NCBI RefSeq assembly: GCF_021117425.1
Contig: NZ_CP088298.1
Location: 1,054,001 to 1,118,000 of the forward strand
Source of the DNA: Brevibacterium zhoupengii
GTDB lineage: Bacteria > Actinomycetota > Actinomycetes > Actinomycetales > Brevibacteriaceae
DNA length: 64,000 nucleotides
Reading direction: 5' to 3'
Part shown: positions 8,829 to 19,603 of the stretch, piece by piece
How the letters are laid out: every line of letters starts with the position of its first letter
How positions within the stretch are numbered: the first letter of the stretch is position 1
Translations under genes and position numbers: made by a program
Notes under the pieces: model-generated
What the model was told of the DNA's origin: nothing
Databases searched by the model: none
What the model saw: only the letters and a program-made list of their open reading frames with translations

Positions 8829-9467
8829 TCAGTCGACGATTCCGTACATCCGGTCACCGGCGTCACCGAGTCCCGGGACGATGTAGCCCTTCTCGTTGAG
8901 CTTCTCATCCAGCGCCGCCGTGTAGATCTCGACGTTCGCGGACTGTGCGTAGTCCTTCTCGATTCGCTCCACGCCTTCCGGGGCACTGACGAGGCAGACC
9001 GCGGTGACATCTCGGGCGCCTCGGGCGAGGAGGAAGTCGATGGCCATGGCCAAGGTTCCGCCCGTGGCCAGCATCGGATCGACGACGAAGATCTGGCGAC
9101 CGCTGAGGTCATCGGGCAGACGATCGGCGTAGGCACTGGGCTCGAAGGTCTCCTCATCGCGGACCATTCCGAGGAAGCCCACCTCGGCGGTGGGAAGGAT
9201 GCGCAGCATTCCATCGAGCATGCCCAGACCTGCGCGCAGAATCGGGACGACGACCGGGCGGGGCTCGGCCAGACGGGTGCCGGTGAACGTCGTGACCGGC
9301 GTCGTGATCTCCTTGTCCTCGATCGCCACCGAACGGGTGGCCTCGTAGGCGAGAAGCATCACGAGCTCTTCGGTGAGCTGGCGGAAACGGGCGGAGTCGG
9401 TGCTCTGGTCACGCAGGACGCTGAGTTTGTGGGCGATGAGCGGGTGATCGGCAACATGAAGGCGCAT
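8829..9467 (-). CDS. upp: Uracil phosphoribosyltransferase
   Basis: The 212-residue enzyme converts uracil and PRPP to UMP in pyrimidine salvage. It matches the family throughout: [19 protein letters not shown] at the start, [15 protein letters not shown], the PRPP-binding [18 protein letters not shown] and the C-terminal [14 protein letters not shown]. The start is at 9467; an in-frame codon at 9698 would add a 77-residue extension that is the reverse complement of the next gene. It is divergent from the TadA-associated gene, and TACCAT 7 nt before the ATG suggests a leaderless transcript. Confidence 0.96.
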   Translation of the reverse strand: MRLHVADHPLIAHKLSVLRDQSTDSARFRQLTEELVMLLAYEATRSVAIEDKEITTPVTTFTGTRLAEPRPVVVPILRAGLGMLDGMLRILPTAEVGFLGMVRDEETFEPSAYADRLPDDLSGRQIFVVDPMLATGGTLAMAIDFLLARGARDVTAVCLVSAPEGVERIEKDYAQSANVEIYTAALDEKLNEKGYIVPGLGDAGDRMYGIVD

Positions 9468-9474
9468 AAGAGAA

Positions 9475-9480
9475 ATGGTA
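9475..9480 (-). promoter_or_regulatory. Likely -10 element of a leaderless upp transcript
   Basis: On the minus strand TACCAT (matching TANNNT) is followed by 7 nt and then the upp ATG, the geometry of actinobacterial leaderless promoters. No Shine-Dalgarno sequence precedes the ATG. Confidence 0.5.
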
Positions 9481-9545
9481 CGGAACTTTTCATCTTCGCG
9501 CGTGGAACTGTGGTGAAAGGTCGACCGAAGCGTCACAATGGAGGC

Positions 9546-10094
9546 ATGTCCTACTTCACTGAGATCCTTGCCGAAACCAGCGATGGGTTTCGTGCGCTCG
9601 ATGTCGATGTGCGGGATGCGTCCGACCTCGACAGTCTTGTCGAGATGATGCAGGCTGCCGGATCCGAAGACGGCGAATCGGTCGCGGTCATCGAACACGA
9701 GGACGAATGGTTCGGCCTCGTGCGAGTCTGCACGGACAACGAGATCCGCGTCTTCCTGTCCGACCTGCGTGCCGTCGAGCTCAGCCCCTTCGCAGAGATC
9801 TTCGCCGACTTCCTCGACTCTCAGCCCGATGCCTACGAAGCCGAACCCGAAGAGGAATTCGGTCTCGAAGAGGAAGCGGCCGAGGACGACGAAGACGAGG
9901 GCGAAGAAGTCGAGATGCTCGAGTTCGACGCCGATGCCGAATGGGGCGGCGACGCCGAAATCTACGCCGACCGCGGGGTCCGTGCCGCCGACCTCATCGA
10001 ACAGGTGGAGAAGTATCGCTCAGACCCTGCCCGCGTCGTCGCTCACGTCGGTGAGACCGTCGGGTTCGCCGACCAGCTTCAGGCCGCACGCTGA
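9546..10094 (+). CDS. tRNA adenosine deaminase-associated protein
   Basis: This 182-residue actinobacterial protein of unknown mechanism almost always sits directly before tadA, as it does here. It begins [15 protein letters not shown], carries a compact N-terminal domain (residues 1-95, with DEWFGLVRV and [14 protein letters not shown]-like segments), then a Glu/Asp-rich stretch (about 96-145), and ends with a short helical region [27 protein letters not shown] near 160. ATG 9546 has TGGAGG just upstream; the in-frame ATG at 9429 lies inside the upp promoter region. The stop overlaps a possible CTG start of tadA. Confidence 0.85.
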   Translation: MSYFTEILAETSDGFRALDVDVRDASDLDSLVEMMQAAGSEDGESVAVIEHEDEWFGLVRVCTDNEIRVFLSDLRAVELSPFAEIFADFLDSQPDAYEAEPEEEFGLEEEAAEDDEDEGEEVEMLEFDADAEWGGDAEIYADRGVRAADLIEQVEKYRSDPARVVAHVGETVGFADQLQAAR

Positions 10095-10168
10095 GTTCAC
10101 CGGAGGAGGCTTCGCCGGAGGAGGGTGCGGAGCTCGGCTTCGGTGGGCACCTGCAATTCCAGGAGTGG

Positions 10169-10615
10169 ATGGCCCTCGCCCTCGCCGAGGCGGCCCTGGC
10201 CAGCGAGCATGACGACGTTCCCGTCGGTGCCGTTGTCATCGATGGCAGCGGATCGGTGATCGGGCGCGGTCACAATCGTCGCGAGGTCGATCAGGATCCA
10301 CTCGGCCATGCCGAGCTCATGGCCCTGCGCAATGCCGCCGAGGTGACCGGACGGTGGCGCCTCGACGATGCCACCCTTGTCGTCACCCTCGAACCCTGTG
10401 CAATGTGTGCGGGGGCTGTTGTCGGTTCTCGGATTGTGCGAGTCGTCTATGGAGCCTTCGATGAGAAGGCCGGAGCCGCCGGTTCGGTCTGGGATCTGCT
10501 GCGAGATCGCGCCGCCCTCCACCACCCTGAGGTCTACTCCGGAGTTGCCGCGAGCAGATGCCGTGACCTGCTCAGTGAGTTCTTCGCCGCAAAGCGGGAT
10601 CGCTCCGCCGGCTGA
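10169..10615 (+). CDS. tadA: tRNA-specific adenosine deaminase
   Basis: TadA converts adenosine-34 to inosine in tRNA-Arg(ACG). The zinc-deaminase motifs are present: HAELMALR (His ligand, catalytic Glu) and PCAMCAGA (two Cys ligands), then the C-terminal RCRDLLSEFFAAKR. From ATG 10169 it is 148 residues but loses about 11 residues of the first helix, including the Trp of the usual WM pair, which is encoded just upstream. The frame stays open back to 10055 with no ATG, GTG or TTG; a CTG at 10091 would overlap the previous stop in a CTGA. The true start is therefore uncertain and probably upstream. Confidence 0.93.
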   Translation: MALALAEAALASEHDDVPVGAVVIDGSGSVIGRGHNRREVDQDPLGHAELMALRNAAEVTGRWRLDDATLVVTLEPCAMCAGAVVGSRIVRVVYGAFDEKAGAAGSVWDLLRDRAALHHPEVYSGVAASRCRDLLSEFFAAKRDRSAG

Positions 10616-10633
10616 GGGCCCGGGTCTGCCTGC

Positions 10634-11254
10634 TCAATTGAGGGCGGGTCGTCTATCGCATTCGCCGGTGAAGATGCCGCCGATTGCTGCAGAGAGCGAC
10701 TCGGTGTCGGTGCTGCCCGTGAGGAGACTGCGTATGGCGGTGCCGTGGCAGAGGGTGAGCAGTGATTTCGCCGACGCCGCGGCATTGTGATCCGGGTCCA
10801 CCTCGCCACACTCCATTCCGTTCCTGATGCCGGTCGTGAGGCGAGCGAGAAGCTCACTGTCGCGTTGCCGCGCTGTCTCTGCGAGGCGCGGATTTCGGAC
10901 GGAGAACCCGAGGAACTCCTGTCGGAGTCGACATTCGGCAGTTCGCTGTTCGTCCACAGGGAGCAGCTGGCCCAATGCCGATTCGATCATCTCCCGGATC
11001 GGCGATCGCTGGTGCTCGCCGAGCTCGATGAGCGCTTCGATGCGAGATCCTACGCGATCGAGGCAGGCACCGTATGCGGACTGGACGAGGACGTCCTTGG
11101 AGTCGAAATAGTGCTGGACGAGACCCACGGACACCTGCGCTGAGCGTGCGACATTCGCAATCGTCACCGACCCCAACCCCGTGTTCATGGCCGTGGCCAG
11201 CAGGGCATCGATGATCTGTGAGCGACGTTGTTCGTGATCGGCTGTGCGGGGCAT
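10634..11254 (-). CDS. TetR/AcrR family transcriptional regulator
   Basis: The 206-residue protein has an N-terminal TetR helix-turn-helix (residues 10-58: RRSQIIDALLATAMNTGLG, VTIANVARSAQVSVGLVQHYFDSKDVL) and a helical ligand-binding domain with the BetI/TetR_C_6-like segment CRLRQEFLGFSVRNPRLA. It is divergent from the serine hydrolase gene, and an inverted repeat fills the 35-nt gap, so it probably represses itself and that neighbour. The ligand is unknown. It converges on tadA. Confidence 0.9.
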   Translation of the reverse strand: MPRTADHEQRRSQIIDALLATAMNTGLGSVTIANVARSAQVSVGLVQHYFDSKDVLVQSAYGACLDRVGSRIEALIELGEHQRSPIREMIESALGQLLPVDEQRTAECRLRQEFLGFSVRNPRLAETARQRDSELLARLTTGIRNGMECGEVDPDHNAAASAKSLLTLCHGTAIRSLLTGSTDTESLSAAIGGIFTGECDRRPALN

Positions 11255-11259
11255 TCCAT

Positions 11260-11279
11260 AACCATATCACCATATGGTT
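11260..11279. promoter_or_regulatory. Putative TetR operator
   Basis: AACCATAT and ATATGGTT form a perfect 8-bp inverted repeat with a 4-nt spacer, 5 nt from the regulator start and 10 nt from the hydrolase start. A third half-site-like AACCGTAT follows at 11284-11291, overlapping the hydrolase start. The position would let one dimer block both promoters. Confidence 0.6.
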
Positions 11280-11289
11280 TAATAACCGT

Positions 11290-12666
11290 ATGGGTATATT
11301 GAAACAGGGAATTGCTGCTGTGATCGTGGTCTTCCTGGTTGGATGTGGGCTTGTGCCGGCCCAGGCTCACGCTGCCGCCGATGTGCCGGAAGCAGCTCAG
11401 CTGCACGAGCTGGAAGAATCCCTGGAGCGAGCGGTCGATGATGCAGGTGTTCCCGGCGGGACCATCGCGCTGGTGACTGCAGACGGAGTGGACGTGGGGG
11501 CGGCCGGGACGGACGCCGACGGCAACGAGCTTGATGCCGATGCACGCATGCTGTGGGGGTCGGTGGGGAAGCCGCTTGCCGCGGCCTCCGTCGTCCGACT
11601 GGCGGGCGAGGGGCGCCTCGATCTTGACGACCGTGCGATTGAGCATGTGCCTGAACTTCGCGAGCAGAGGGACCCTGGGGTGCGTTCCATCACTATCCGC
11701 CAGCTGCTCAAGCACACCAGTGGCCTGCCCTTCGGTGCGGAGCACCTCGACGTCGATGACGCGGAGCGAAAACCCGCTGAGGTCATTGCCGGCCTACCGC
11801 AGATATCGCTCCTTGACCGACCCGGACAGAGTCATTCATACAGCAGTCTGGGCTACGTTCTCGTTCAGGCAGTGGCTGAGAAGGCCAGCGGCGTGGGCCT
11901 CTCACGGTTGGAATCCCGATACTTTCCGGGCGTGGGGCAGACTGAGGCTTTGTCTCCGGGGGCGCGCTTCATCGGTGACTTCGCCATAAGCTGGCCGAGC
12001 CCGCGGGACGGCGCCGGCTTGGGCTACGGGTATCAGGGCGGTCCGGTCGACGCCTTAGGCGGATTCGTGCAATGGGGTCTCAGCGATGACGGTGCAGAGG
12101 TCATTGACGAAATGGTTGCGCAGCCGGTCGATACCGGGGGCAACGGCGGGATGGGTATGGGGCTGCGCCTGCGCGATGACGGGGTTGTGTGGCATTCCGG
12201 GACCGCACCGGGGTACTTCAGTGCGATGCACCTGGACAGGGAGCGAGGGGTTGGGGTGGTCACCACCATGAACGCCTCCGGCATGCTCCATGAGGAGGAG
12301 CTGCTGGCACTGTCCGAACGGCTCTTCGACGAGGCTCGCGGTGTCGGTGGTGATGGGCCGGCCGATGCAGGTTCGCCGACTCCCGTTCTGATCGTCCTTG
12401 CCATCGCCGCCATCGTTGCGGCGGCGATCACGGTCGGGTTCACGGTGCGAGCTCGGAGGCGATGGGTGGTGGTCTGGATGCTCGCCGCTGTGGCGATTGC
12501 TGGGCTCGGATGGTGGCTGTTGCCTGAACTCCTCGGCGCGCGGGCACGACATGTGTGGCTGTGGATTCCGAGCATCGGGGTTGGTTTCGTCCTCCTCCCT
12601 CTCGTGTTCGCAGGCGTCGCAGTCTGGTGGTGGATCCGAGGGCGCCGAGGTGGCCGAATTGTGTGA
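11290..12666 (+). CDS. Exported serine hydrolase of the beta-lactamase/class C PBP family
   Basis: A 458-residue protein with a signal peptide containing a lipobox-like LVGC, a serine beta-lactamase-like domain and three C-terminal membrane helices (from about residue 360). Catalytic motif 1 is WGSVGK (SxxK, near residue 97), motif 2 is YSSLGY (the usual YSN is YSS here), motif 3 is WHSGTAPG (HxG). Homologues are annotated as beta-lactamase-related hydrolases, esterases or D-aminopeptidase-like proteins; the substrate is not predictable. The ATG at 11290 starts the signal peptide; an in-frame start at 11218 would overlap the divergent tetR gene. Regulation by the adjacent TetR protein is likely. 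Confidence 0.82.
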   Translation: MGILKQGIAAVIVVFLVGCGLVPAQAHAAADVPEAAQLHELEESLERAVDDAGVPGGTIALVTADGVDVGAAGTDADGNELDADARMLWGSVGKPLAAASVVRLAGEGRLDLDDRAIEHVPELREQRDPGVRSITIRQLLKHTSGLPFGAEHLDVDDAERKPAEVIAGLPQISLLDRPGQSHSYSSLGYVLVQAVAEKASGVGLSRLESRYFPGVGQTEALSPGARFIGDFAISWPSPRDGAGLGYGYQGGPVDALGGFVQWGLSDDGAEVIDEMVAQPVDTGGNGGMGMGLRLRDDGVVWHSGTAPGYFSAMHLDRERGVGVVTTMNASGMLHEEELLALSERLFDEARGVGGDGPADAGSPTPVLIVLAIAAIVAAAITVGFTVRARRRWVVVWMLAAVAIAGLGWWLLPELLGARARHVWLWIPSIGVGFVLLPLVFAGVAVWWWIRGRRGGRIV

Positions 12667-12718
12667 GGTCGACTCCGTCGGTTCGCGGTGCGCGTGGTTC
12701 AAGTCACGGTCGCTCGAT

Positions 12719-12748
12719 TTGGACGCGACGTAGGGCCGAATGTAATGT
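12719..12748 (+). promoter_or_regulatory. Promoter of tRNA-Ser
   Basis: TTGGAC (12719-12724) and TAATGT (12743-12748) are spaced by 18 nt. The tRNA starts 8 nt after the -10 element, so transcription probably begins at or within one or two bases of the mature 5' end. Confidence 0.6.
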
Positions 12749-12755
12749 TGTCCGC

Positions 12756-12846
12756 GGTGGCGTGTCCGAGCGGCCGAAGGTGCAACACTCGAAATGTTGT
12801 GTAGGGTAACCCCCTACCGTGGGTTCAAATCCCACCGCCACCGCCA
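12756..12846 (+). tRNA. tRNA-Ser (anticodon CGA)
   Basis: The acceptor arms GGTGGCG and CGCCACC pair perfectly. The D-arm TGTCCGAGCGGCCGAA is typical for serine, the anticodon stem CAACA/TGTTG encloses CTCGAAA (anticodon CGA at 12790-12792, reading UCG), a long variable arm GTAGGGTAACCCCCTAC follows, and the T-loop is GGTTCAAAT. Discriminator G and encoded CCA end the gene. A strong terminator lies 10 nt downstream. No integrase or duplicated tRNA end was seen nearby. Confidence 0.97.
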
Positions 12847-12856
12847 AAGTGCAAGG

Positions 12857-12896
12857 CCCCGAAAGCCCTGGTCAGACAGGGCATTCGGGGTTTTTG
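12857..12896 (+). terminator. Rho-independent terminator of tRNA-Ser
   Basis: CCCCGA...CCCTG pairs with CAGGG...TCGGGG around a short loop and is followed by TTTTTG. It ends the monocistronic tRNA transcript. Confidence 0.85.
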
Positions 12897-13045
12897 CTGT
12901 TTCCGACCCCGCTGATGGCCTTAACCACGACGTTTGCGATGATTGCGTGTGGTCGAAATGCGCGAGCTGTCGCCGGCCGGGTGCCGTGATCGGATTGTGA
13001 TCGTTGACACATAATGCAAAACAGACTTAACTGGTCAGTCGGAAC

Positions 13046-13070
13046 GGAAGTGTCTTTCCATGATGCGAAA
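13046..13070 (+). promoter_or_regulatory. Composite purine-regulon operator, copy A (upstream of NCS2 permease)
   Basis: GGAA (13046) - 6 nt - TTCC (13056) - 7 nt - GAAA (13067). The same layout occurs upstream of five other units of the purine region. It lies 116 nt before the permease start; the perfect 10-bp palindrome AGAAATTTCT follows at 13071-13080. The rest of the 290-nt gap after the tRNA terminator shows nothing else I can support. Confidence 0.6.
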
Positions 13071-13185
13071 AGAAATTTCTATTGTGGGAGCAGGCTTCGT
13101 TTCTCTGCGCATGTTCAAGGCGCATGGTCGCTGACGACGATGTCGGTGACTGATCAAATCGAACAACTTGAGGTGGTCCATGAAA

Positions 13186-14661
13186 ATGGCTGACAACGAC
13201 CAACAGCGGGACACGAAGACCGCTGACAACAGCAGCGGGAGCCCCGGTCTGCTCGACAGATTCTTCGAAATCACATCACGTGGGTCCTCGATCAAACAAG
13301 AGATCCGCGGAGGCATCGTTGCCTTCGTGGCGATGGCCTACATCGTCGTCCTCAACCCGCTCATCTTGGGCGGATCACAGGACGTCGCCGGCAACTCACT
13401 CGACTTCGCCCAACTGACCGCTGTCACCGGCCTCGTCGCCGGCGTCATCACGATCCTCTTCGGCGTCGTCGCGAAGCTCCCCTTCGCGCTCGCCGCGGGC
13501 CTGGGCATGAACAGCTTCCTGGCAGTCTCCGTGGTCCAGGAAGTCACCTGGGTCGAAGCCATGGGGCTCGTCATCATCAACGGCATCATCATCGTCGTCC
13601 TCGGAGCCACCGGCATCCGGACAGCGATCTTCAATGCTGTGCCCCACGCGCTGAAGGTGGCGATCACGGTCGGCATCGGCCTATTCATCGCGTTCATCGG
13701 CTTCGTCAACTCCGGCTTCGTCACCCGCACCCCGGCAGGGCCTCCCGTCCAGCTGGGACAGGACGGGTCGATCGCATCGCTGCCGACTCTGGTGTTCGTC
13801 GTGGCGCTGATCCTCATCGGCATCCTCGTCGCACGCAACATTCCGGGCGGAATCCTCATCGGCATCATCGTGGCCACGATCCTGGCCATGATCATCCAGG
13901 CATTCGCGAAGCTGGGCACCGTGGGCGACCCGGTCAGCCCGGACCCGAAGGGCTGGAACCTCGCCGCGCCTGAGATTCCCGCCCAGGTCGTCGCCTTGCC
14001 CGACTTCTCCCTCGTCGGAGCCTTCGACCTGTTCGGAGCCTTCGAGCGCATCGGTGTCCTCGCGGCCACAATGCTCGTCTTCACCCTGGTGTTCACGAAC
14101 TTCTTCGACGCCATGGGCACGATGACCGGTCTGGCCCGCAGCGCCGGTCTGCAGACGAAGGACGGAATGTTCCCCCGCATCCGCGGTGCATTCATCGTCG
14201 AAGGCATCGGTGCCGTCGCCGGTGGTGGAGCCTCCGCCTCGTCGAACACTGTGTTCGTCGACGCGGCAGCCGGCATCGCCGAAGGTGCCCGAACGGGACT
14301 CGCCGCCTGCATCACGGGCGTGCTGTTCCTGGTGTCGATGTTCTTCGCACCGCTCATCGGCGTCATCCCGATGGAGGCCGGCGCCGCGGCGCTCGTCGTC
14401 GTCGGCGCCATGATGGTCACACAGATCCGCGAGATCGACATGAGTGACTTCAGGACCTCGCTGCCGGTGTTCCTGACCATGGTCACCATGCCGCTGACCT
14501 ATTCGATCGCCAACGGAATCGGCGTCGGATTCATCTCCTGGGCACTCATCCACGCGATGAGCAAGCGCGGCCGGGACGTGCACTGGCTTCTCTGGGTCGT
14601 CTCCGCCGGATTCGTGCTGTACTTCGTTCGCGGACCGATTTCGGCTATCTTGGGAGGATGA
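13186..14661 (+). CDS. NCS2 family (AzgA-like) adenine/guanine/hypoxanthine permease
   Basis: The 491-residue protein has 12-14 membrane segments and the AzgA-branch NCS2 motifs: LDRFFEITSRGSSIKQEIRGG at the N-terminus, GLGMNSFLAVSVV, the TSSNTVFVDAAAGIAEGARTG-like stretch near residue 350 (with ASASSNTVFVD) and the NGIGVGFISWALIH end. AzgA transporters import adenine, guanine or hypoxanthine with protons. ATG 13186 lies 9 nt after AGGTGG; ATG 13180 and TTG 13168 are in frame but badly spaced. It opens the purine region and carries copy A of the shared operator, so it likely feeds guanine deaminase and xanthine dehydrogenase. Confidence 0.9.
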   Translation: MADNDQQRDTKTADNSSGSPGLLDRFFEITSRGSSIKQEIRGGIVAFVAMAYIVVLNPLILGGSQDVAGNSLDFAQLTAVTGLVAGVITILFGVVAKLPFALAAGLGMNSFLAVSVVQEVTWVEAMGLVIINGIIIVVLGATGIRTAIFNAVPHALKVAITVGIGLFIAFIGFVNSGFVTRTPAGPPVQLGQDGSIASLPTLVFVVALILIGILVARNIPGGILIGIIVATILAMIIQAFAKLGTVGDPVSPDPKGWNLAAPEIPAQVVALPDFSLVGAFDLFGAFERIGVLAATMLVFTLVFTNFFDAMGTMTGLARSAGLQTKDGMFPRIRGAFIVEGIGAVAGGGASASSNTVFVDAAAGIAEGARTGLAACITGVLFLVSMFFAPLIGVIPMEAGAAALVVVGAMMVTQIREIDMSDFRTSLPVFLTMVTMPLTYSIANGIGVGFISWALIHAMSKRGRDVHWLLWVVSAGFVLYFVRGPISAILGG

Positions 14662-14890
14662 ACGAAATGTTGGGACATCTTGCGTGGGGAAAGGGCCAGA
14701 TCGCACACGGCGACTGAAGCCCCGTCAGTCGCTGCACTGACGGGCCACCCAGTCAACCGGGTCACCTCGTCAACTCGACACCACGTTCTTCGCTGCTGTT
14801 CGCATGGATAACCAGAAGTTTCGAAGAACGAAGCAAATGTTCTAACCATGCACTGTGCGCCGCATAGACGAGGCGCAGGAGGTAAGTGCG

Positions 14891-16374
14891 ATGTCTGCTC
14901 CGGCAACTCAACGTTCCACCGCCCAGGTTTCAGTGAACTCAGACGTTCACGAATTCGACGGGCCACCACATACAAATGCTCTCGACTTCCTCCGCGGAGT
15001 CGGCCTCACCGCAGCCAAAGAAGGCTGCGCCGAAGGCGAATGCGGGGCCTGCGCGATCATGGTCGCCCGCCCCGATGCCGATGGATCAACCCGTTGGACA
15101 TCGATCAACTCGTGCCTGCTGCCTGCCGCCGCACTTGACGGCCAGGAAGTCATCACGGCAGAAGGCCTCGCCGACGGTGAGTCCGTCCACCCCGTCCAGG
15201 AAGAGATGGCCGTGCGCGGCGGATCCCAATGCGGATACTGCACCCCCGGCTTCATCTGCTCGATGGCCGCCGAATACTACCGGCCCGAACGCGCCGACGA
15301 CGCCGCAGAGGCCACCGCCGACGCAGGCGAGCACGAGCATCACTGCGGGCCCAACGGATTCGACATCCACTCCCTGTCCGGCAACCTCTGCCGCTGCACC
15401 GGCTACCGCCCCATCCGCGACGCCGCCTACGCACTCGGCCAGCCCGAAACCGGGGACACGATCGCCCAGCGTCGGCAGAACCCGGCCCCCGCCTCGGCGA
15501 GCACCGACATCCACCGCGCGGACACAGCCACCGGTGAGACCGGACGCTTCCGTCGCCCCTCCACACTCGCCGAGGCGCTCGATATCTTGGCGAGCGAACC
15601 CGAGGTTCTCGTCGTCGCCGGCGCCACCGACTGGGGTGTGGAGGTCAACATCAAGGGGGCACGGGCGAAGTCGATGCTGGCCATCGACCGTCTGCCCGAG
15701 CTGCGCGGCATCCGCCGCACTCCCGAGTACATCGAACTCGGTGCCGCTCATACCCTGAGCGAACTCGAACGCGAGCTCGCCGGTTCGATCCCGCTGCTGG
15801 GCAAGCTGATCCCGCAGTTCGCCTCCCGCCTGATCCGCAACGCGGCCACCATCGGAGGCAATCTCGGCACGGGCTCACCCATCGGCGACACCCCGCCGGC
15901 GCTCCTGGCCTTGGACGCGCGGCTCGTGCTCACCTCGGCGATGGGATCTCGGGTCGTGGAATTGGCCGAGTACTTCACCGGCTACCGGCAGACCGTGCGC
16001 GAGGCCGGTGAACTCATCACCGCCATCCGCATCCCGCTGCCGTTGGCGCCCATGACCTCATTCCAGAAGATCGCGAAGCGTCGCTTCGACGACATCTCCT
16101 CGGTCGCCATCGGCTACGCGGTCACCGTCGAAGGCGGGATCGTGACCAAGGCCAGACTGGGACTCGGGGGAGTCGCAGCCACTCCGCTGCGCGCCACGGC
16201 CACCGAGGCCCAGCTCGAAGGCGCACCCTGGAGCCTCGAAACCGTCCACGCAGCGGCAGAGACTCTGGCCGCCGAAGGCACCCCGATGGATGACCACCGG
16301 GCGAGTGCGAAATATCGGACCGCGATGCTGCGGTCCTCCTTGGAACGCTTCTATGCCGAACAGGAGGCAGGACG

Positions 16375-16378
<4 letters not shown>
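14891..16378 (+). CDS. xdhA: Xanthine dehydrogenase small subunit (2Fe-2S and FAD domains)
   Basis: This 495-residue subunit carries electrons from the molybdenum site. The plant-type 2Fe-2S cluster has GCAEGECGACA near residue 45 plus a further Cys in NSCLLP; the second cluster has QCGYCTPGF and NLCRCTGYR. An acidic/His-rich insertion (DDAAEATADAGEHEHHC) separates the two Cys pairs of cluster II. The FAD domain follows from about residue 215 (RNAATIGGNLGTGSPIGDTPP). ATG 14891 has CAGGAGGT 7 nt upstream; the in-frame start at 14855 lacks one. The stop overlaps xdhB by 4 nt (ATGA). It oxidises hypoxanthine/xanthine to urate together with XdhB. Confidence 0.95.
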
Positions 16379-18752
<2,374 letters not shown>

Positions 18753-18756
<4 letters not shown>

Positions 18757-19559
18757 CCTGGATGGACACAGCAGCCGAGCTTCGCAGGGCTCGAGTGCCG
18801 GCCGTCCTCGTCACTCTCGCCTCGGTCCGCGGGCATGCCCCGCGTGAGGCCGGCGCGAAGCTGATCGTCACCGCAGATGACCTGCATGGGACCATCGGCG
18901 GCGGCAATCTCGAGATGACGGCCGTCACCCGCGCCCGCGAGATCCTCGCGGCCGCAGGCTCAGAGTCGGGGGAGTCCCGGGCTGAACCGGAGATGCTCAC
19001 GCTGCGGCTCAATGACAAGGCACCGGCCAAGTACGGACGTCAGTGCTGCGGGGGAGAGGTCAGCGTTCTGCTCGAACCGCTGCCCGTTCCCGCCTCGGTG
19101 GCGATCTTCGGTGCCGGCAACATCGGACTCGAACTCACTCGGATCCTGGCCCGCCACGACATCGACGTCCACGTCAGCGACTCCCGTCCCGAGCACCTTG
19201 AGAAGCTCGACCGACTGGAGCCGTCAGTGGCGGCGATCCACCGCGAGTTCGCCGTCGTCGGCGAGGAGGTGCTCGTCGGGCTGCCCGCGGGCACCCACGT
19301 GCTCATCATGACCCACGACCACGCCGAGGATCTTCATCTCTGCGATGCCGCACTGACCCGCGGTGACCTCGGCTCCATCGGCCTCATCGGGTCGAGCGCC
19401 AAATGGCAGCGCTTTCGGAAGAATCTCATCGCCGAGGGCCACACACCCGAAACCGTCGATACCATCGACTGCCCCATCGGCCTCCCAGACCTGCCCGGCA
19501 AGCAGCCGGCGACGATCGCGCTCAGCGTCGCCGCCGACCTGCTGCGGCGCATGGGCTGA
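18753..19559 (+). CDS. xdhC: XdhC family molybdenum cofactor insertion protein
   Basis: XdhC binds molybdenum cofactor, promotes its sulfuration and hands it to XdhB. The 268-residue protein has the N-terminal XdhC/CoxI domain (residues 1-110: VRGHAPREAGAKLIV, GTIGGGNLE, QCCGGEV) and a C-terminal Rossmann domain (IFGAGNIGLELTRIL; LIMTHDHAEDLHL; GLIGSSAKWQRF). ATG 18753 overlaps the xdhB stop. It is the third gene of xdhABC and 44 nt separate it from guanine deaminase. Confidence 0.95.
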
Positions 19560-19603
19560 GACTTTCGACAGACCGACTTTTACGCTTTCCAAGGAGTACC
19601 ACT

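Noticed and set aside
12756-12846. tRNA-Ser as an integration hotspot
   Set aside because: No integrase, no repeated tRNA 3' end and no foreign-looking genes follow; the next gene is an ordinary permease.
13338-14489. A 383-codon minus-strand frame opposite the AzgA-type permease
   Set aside because: Met/Ala/Thr-rich shadow of a membrane-protein gene; no start context or family similarity.
14806-14833. Degenerate operator-like sequence before xdhA
   Set aside because: Only TTTC-N7-GAAG is present and the GGAA-N6-TTCC core is absent, too weak to list as a site.
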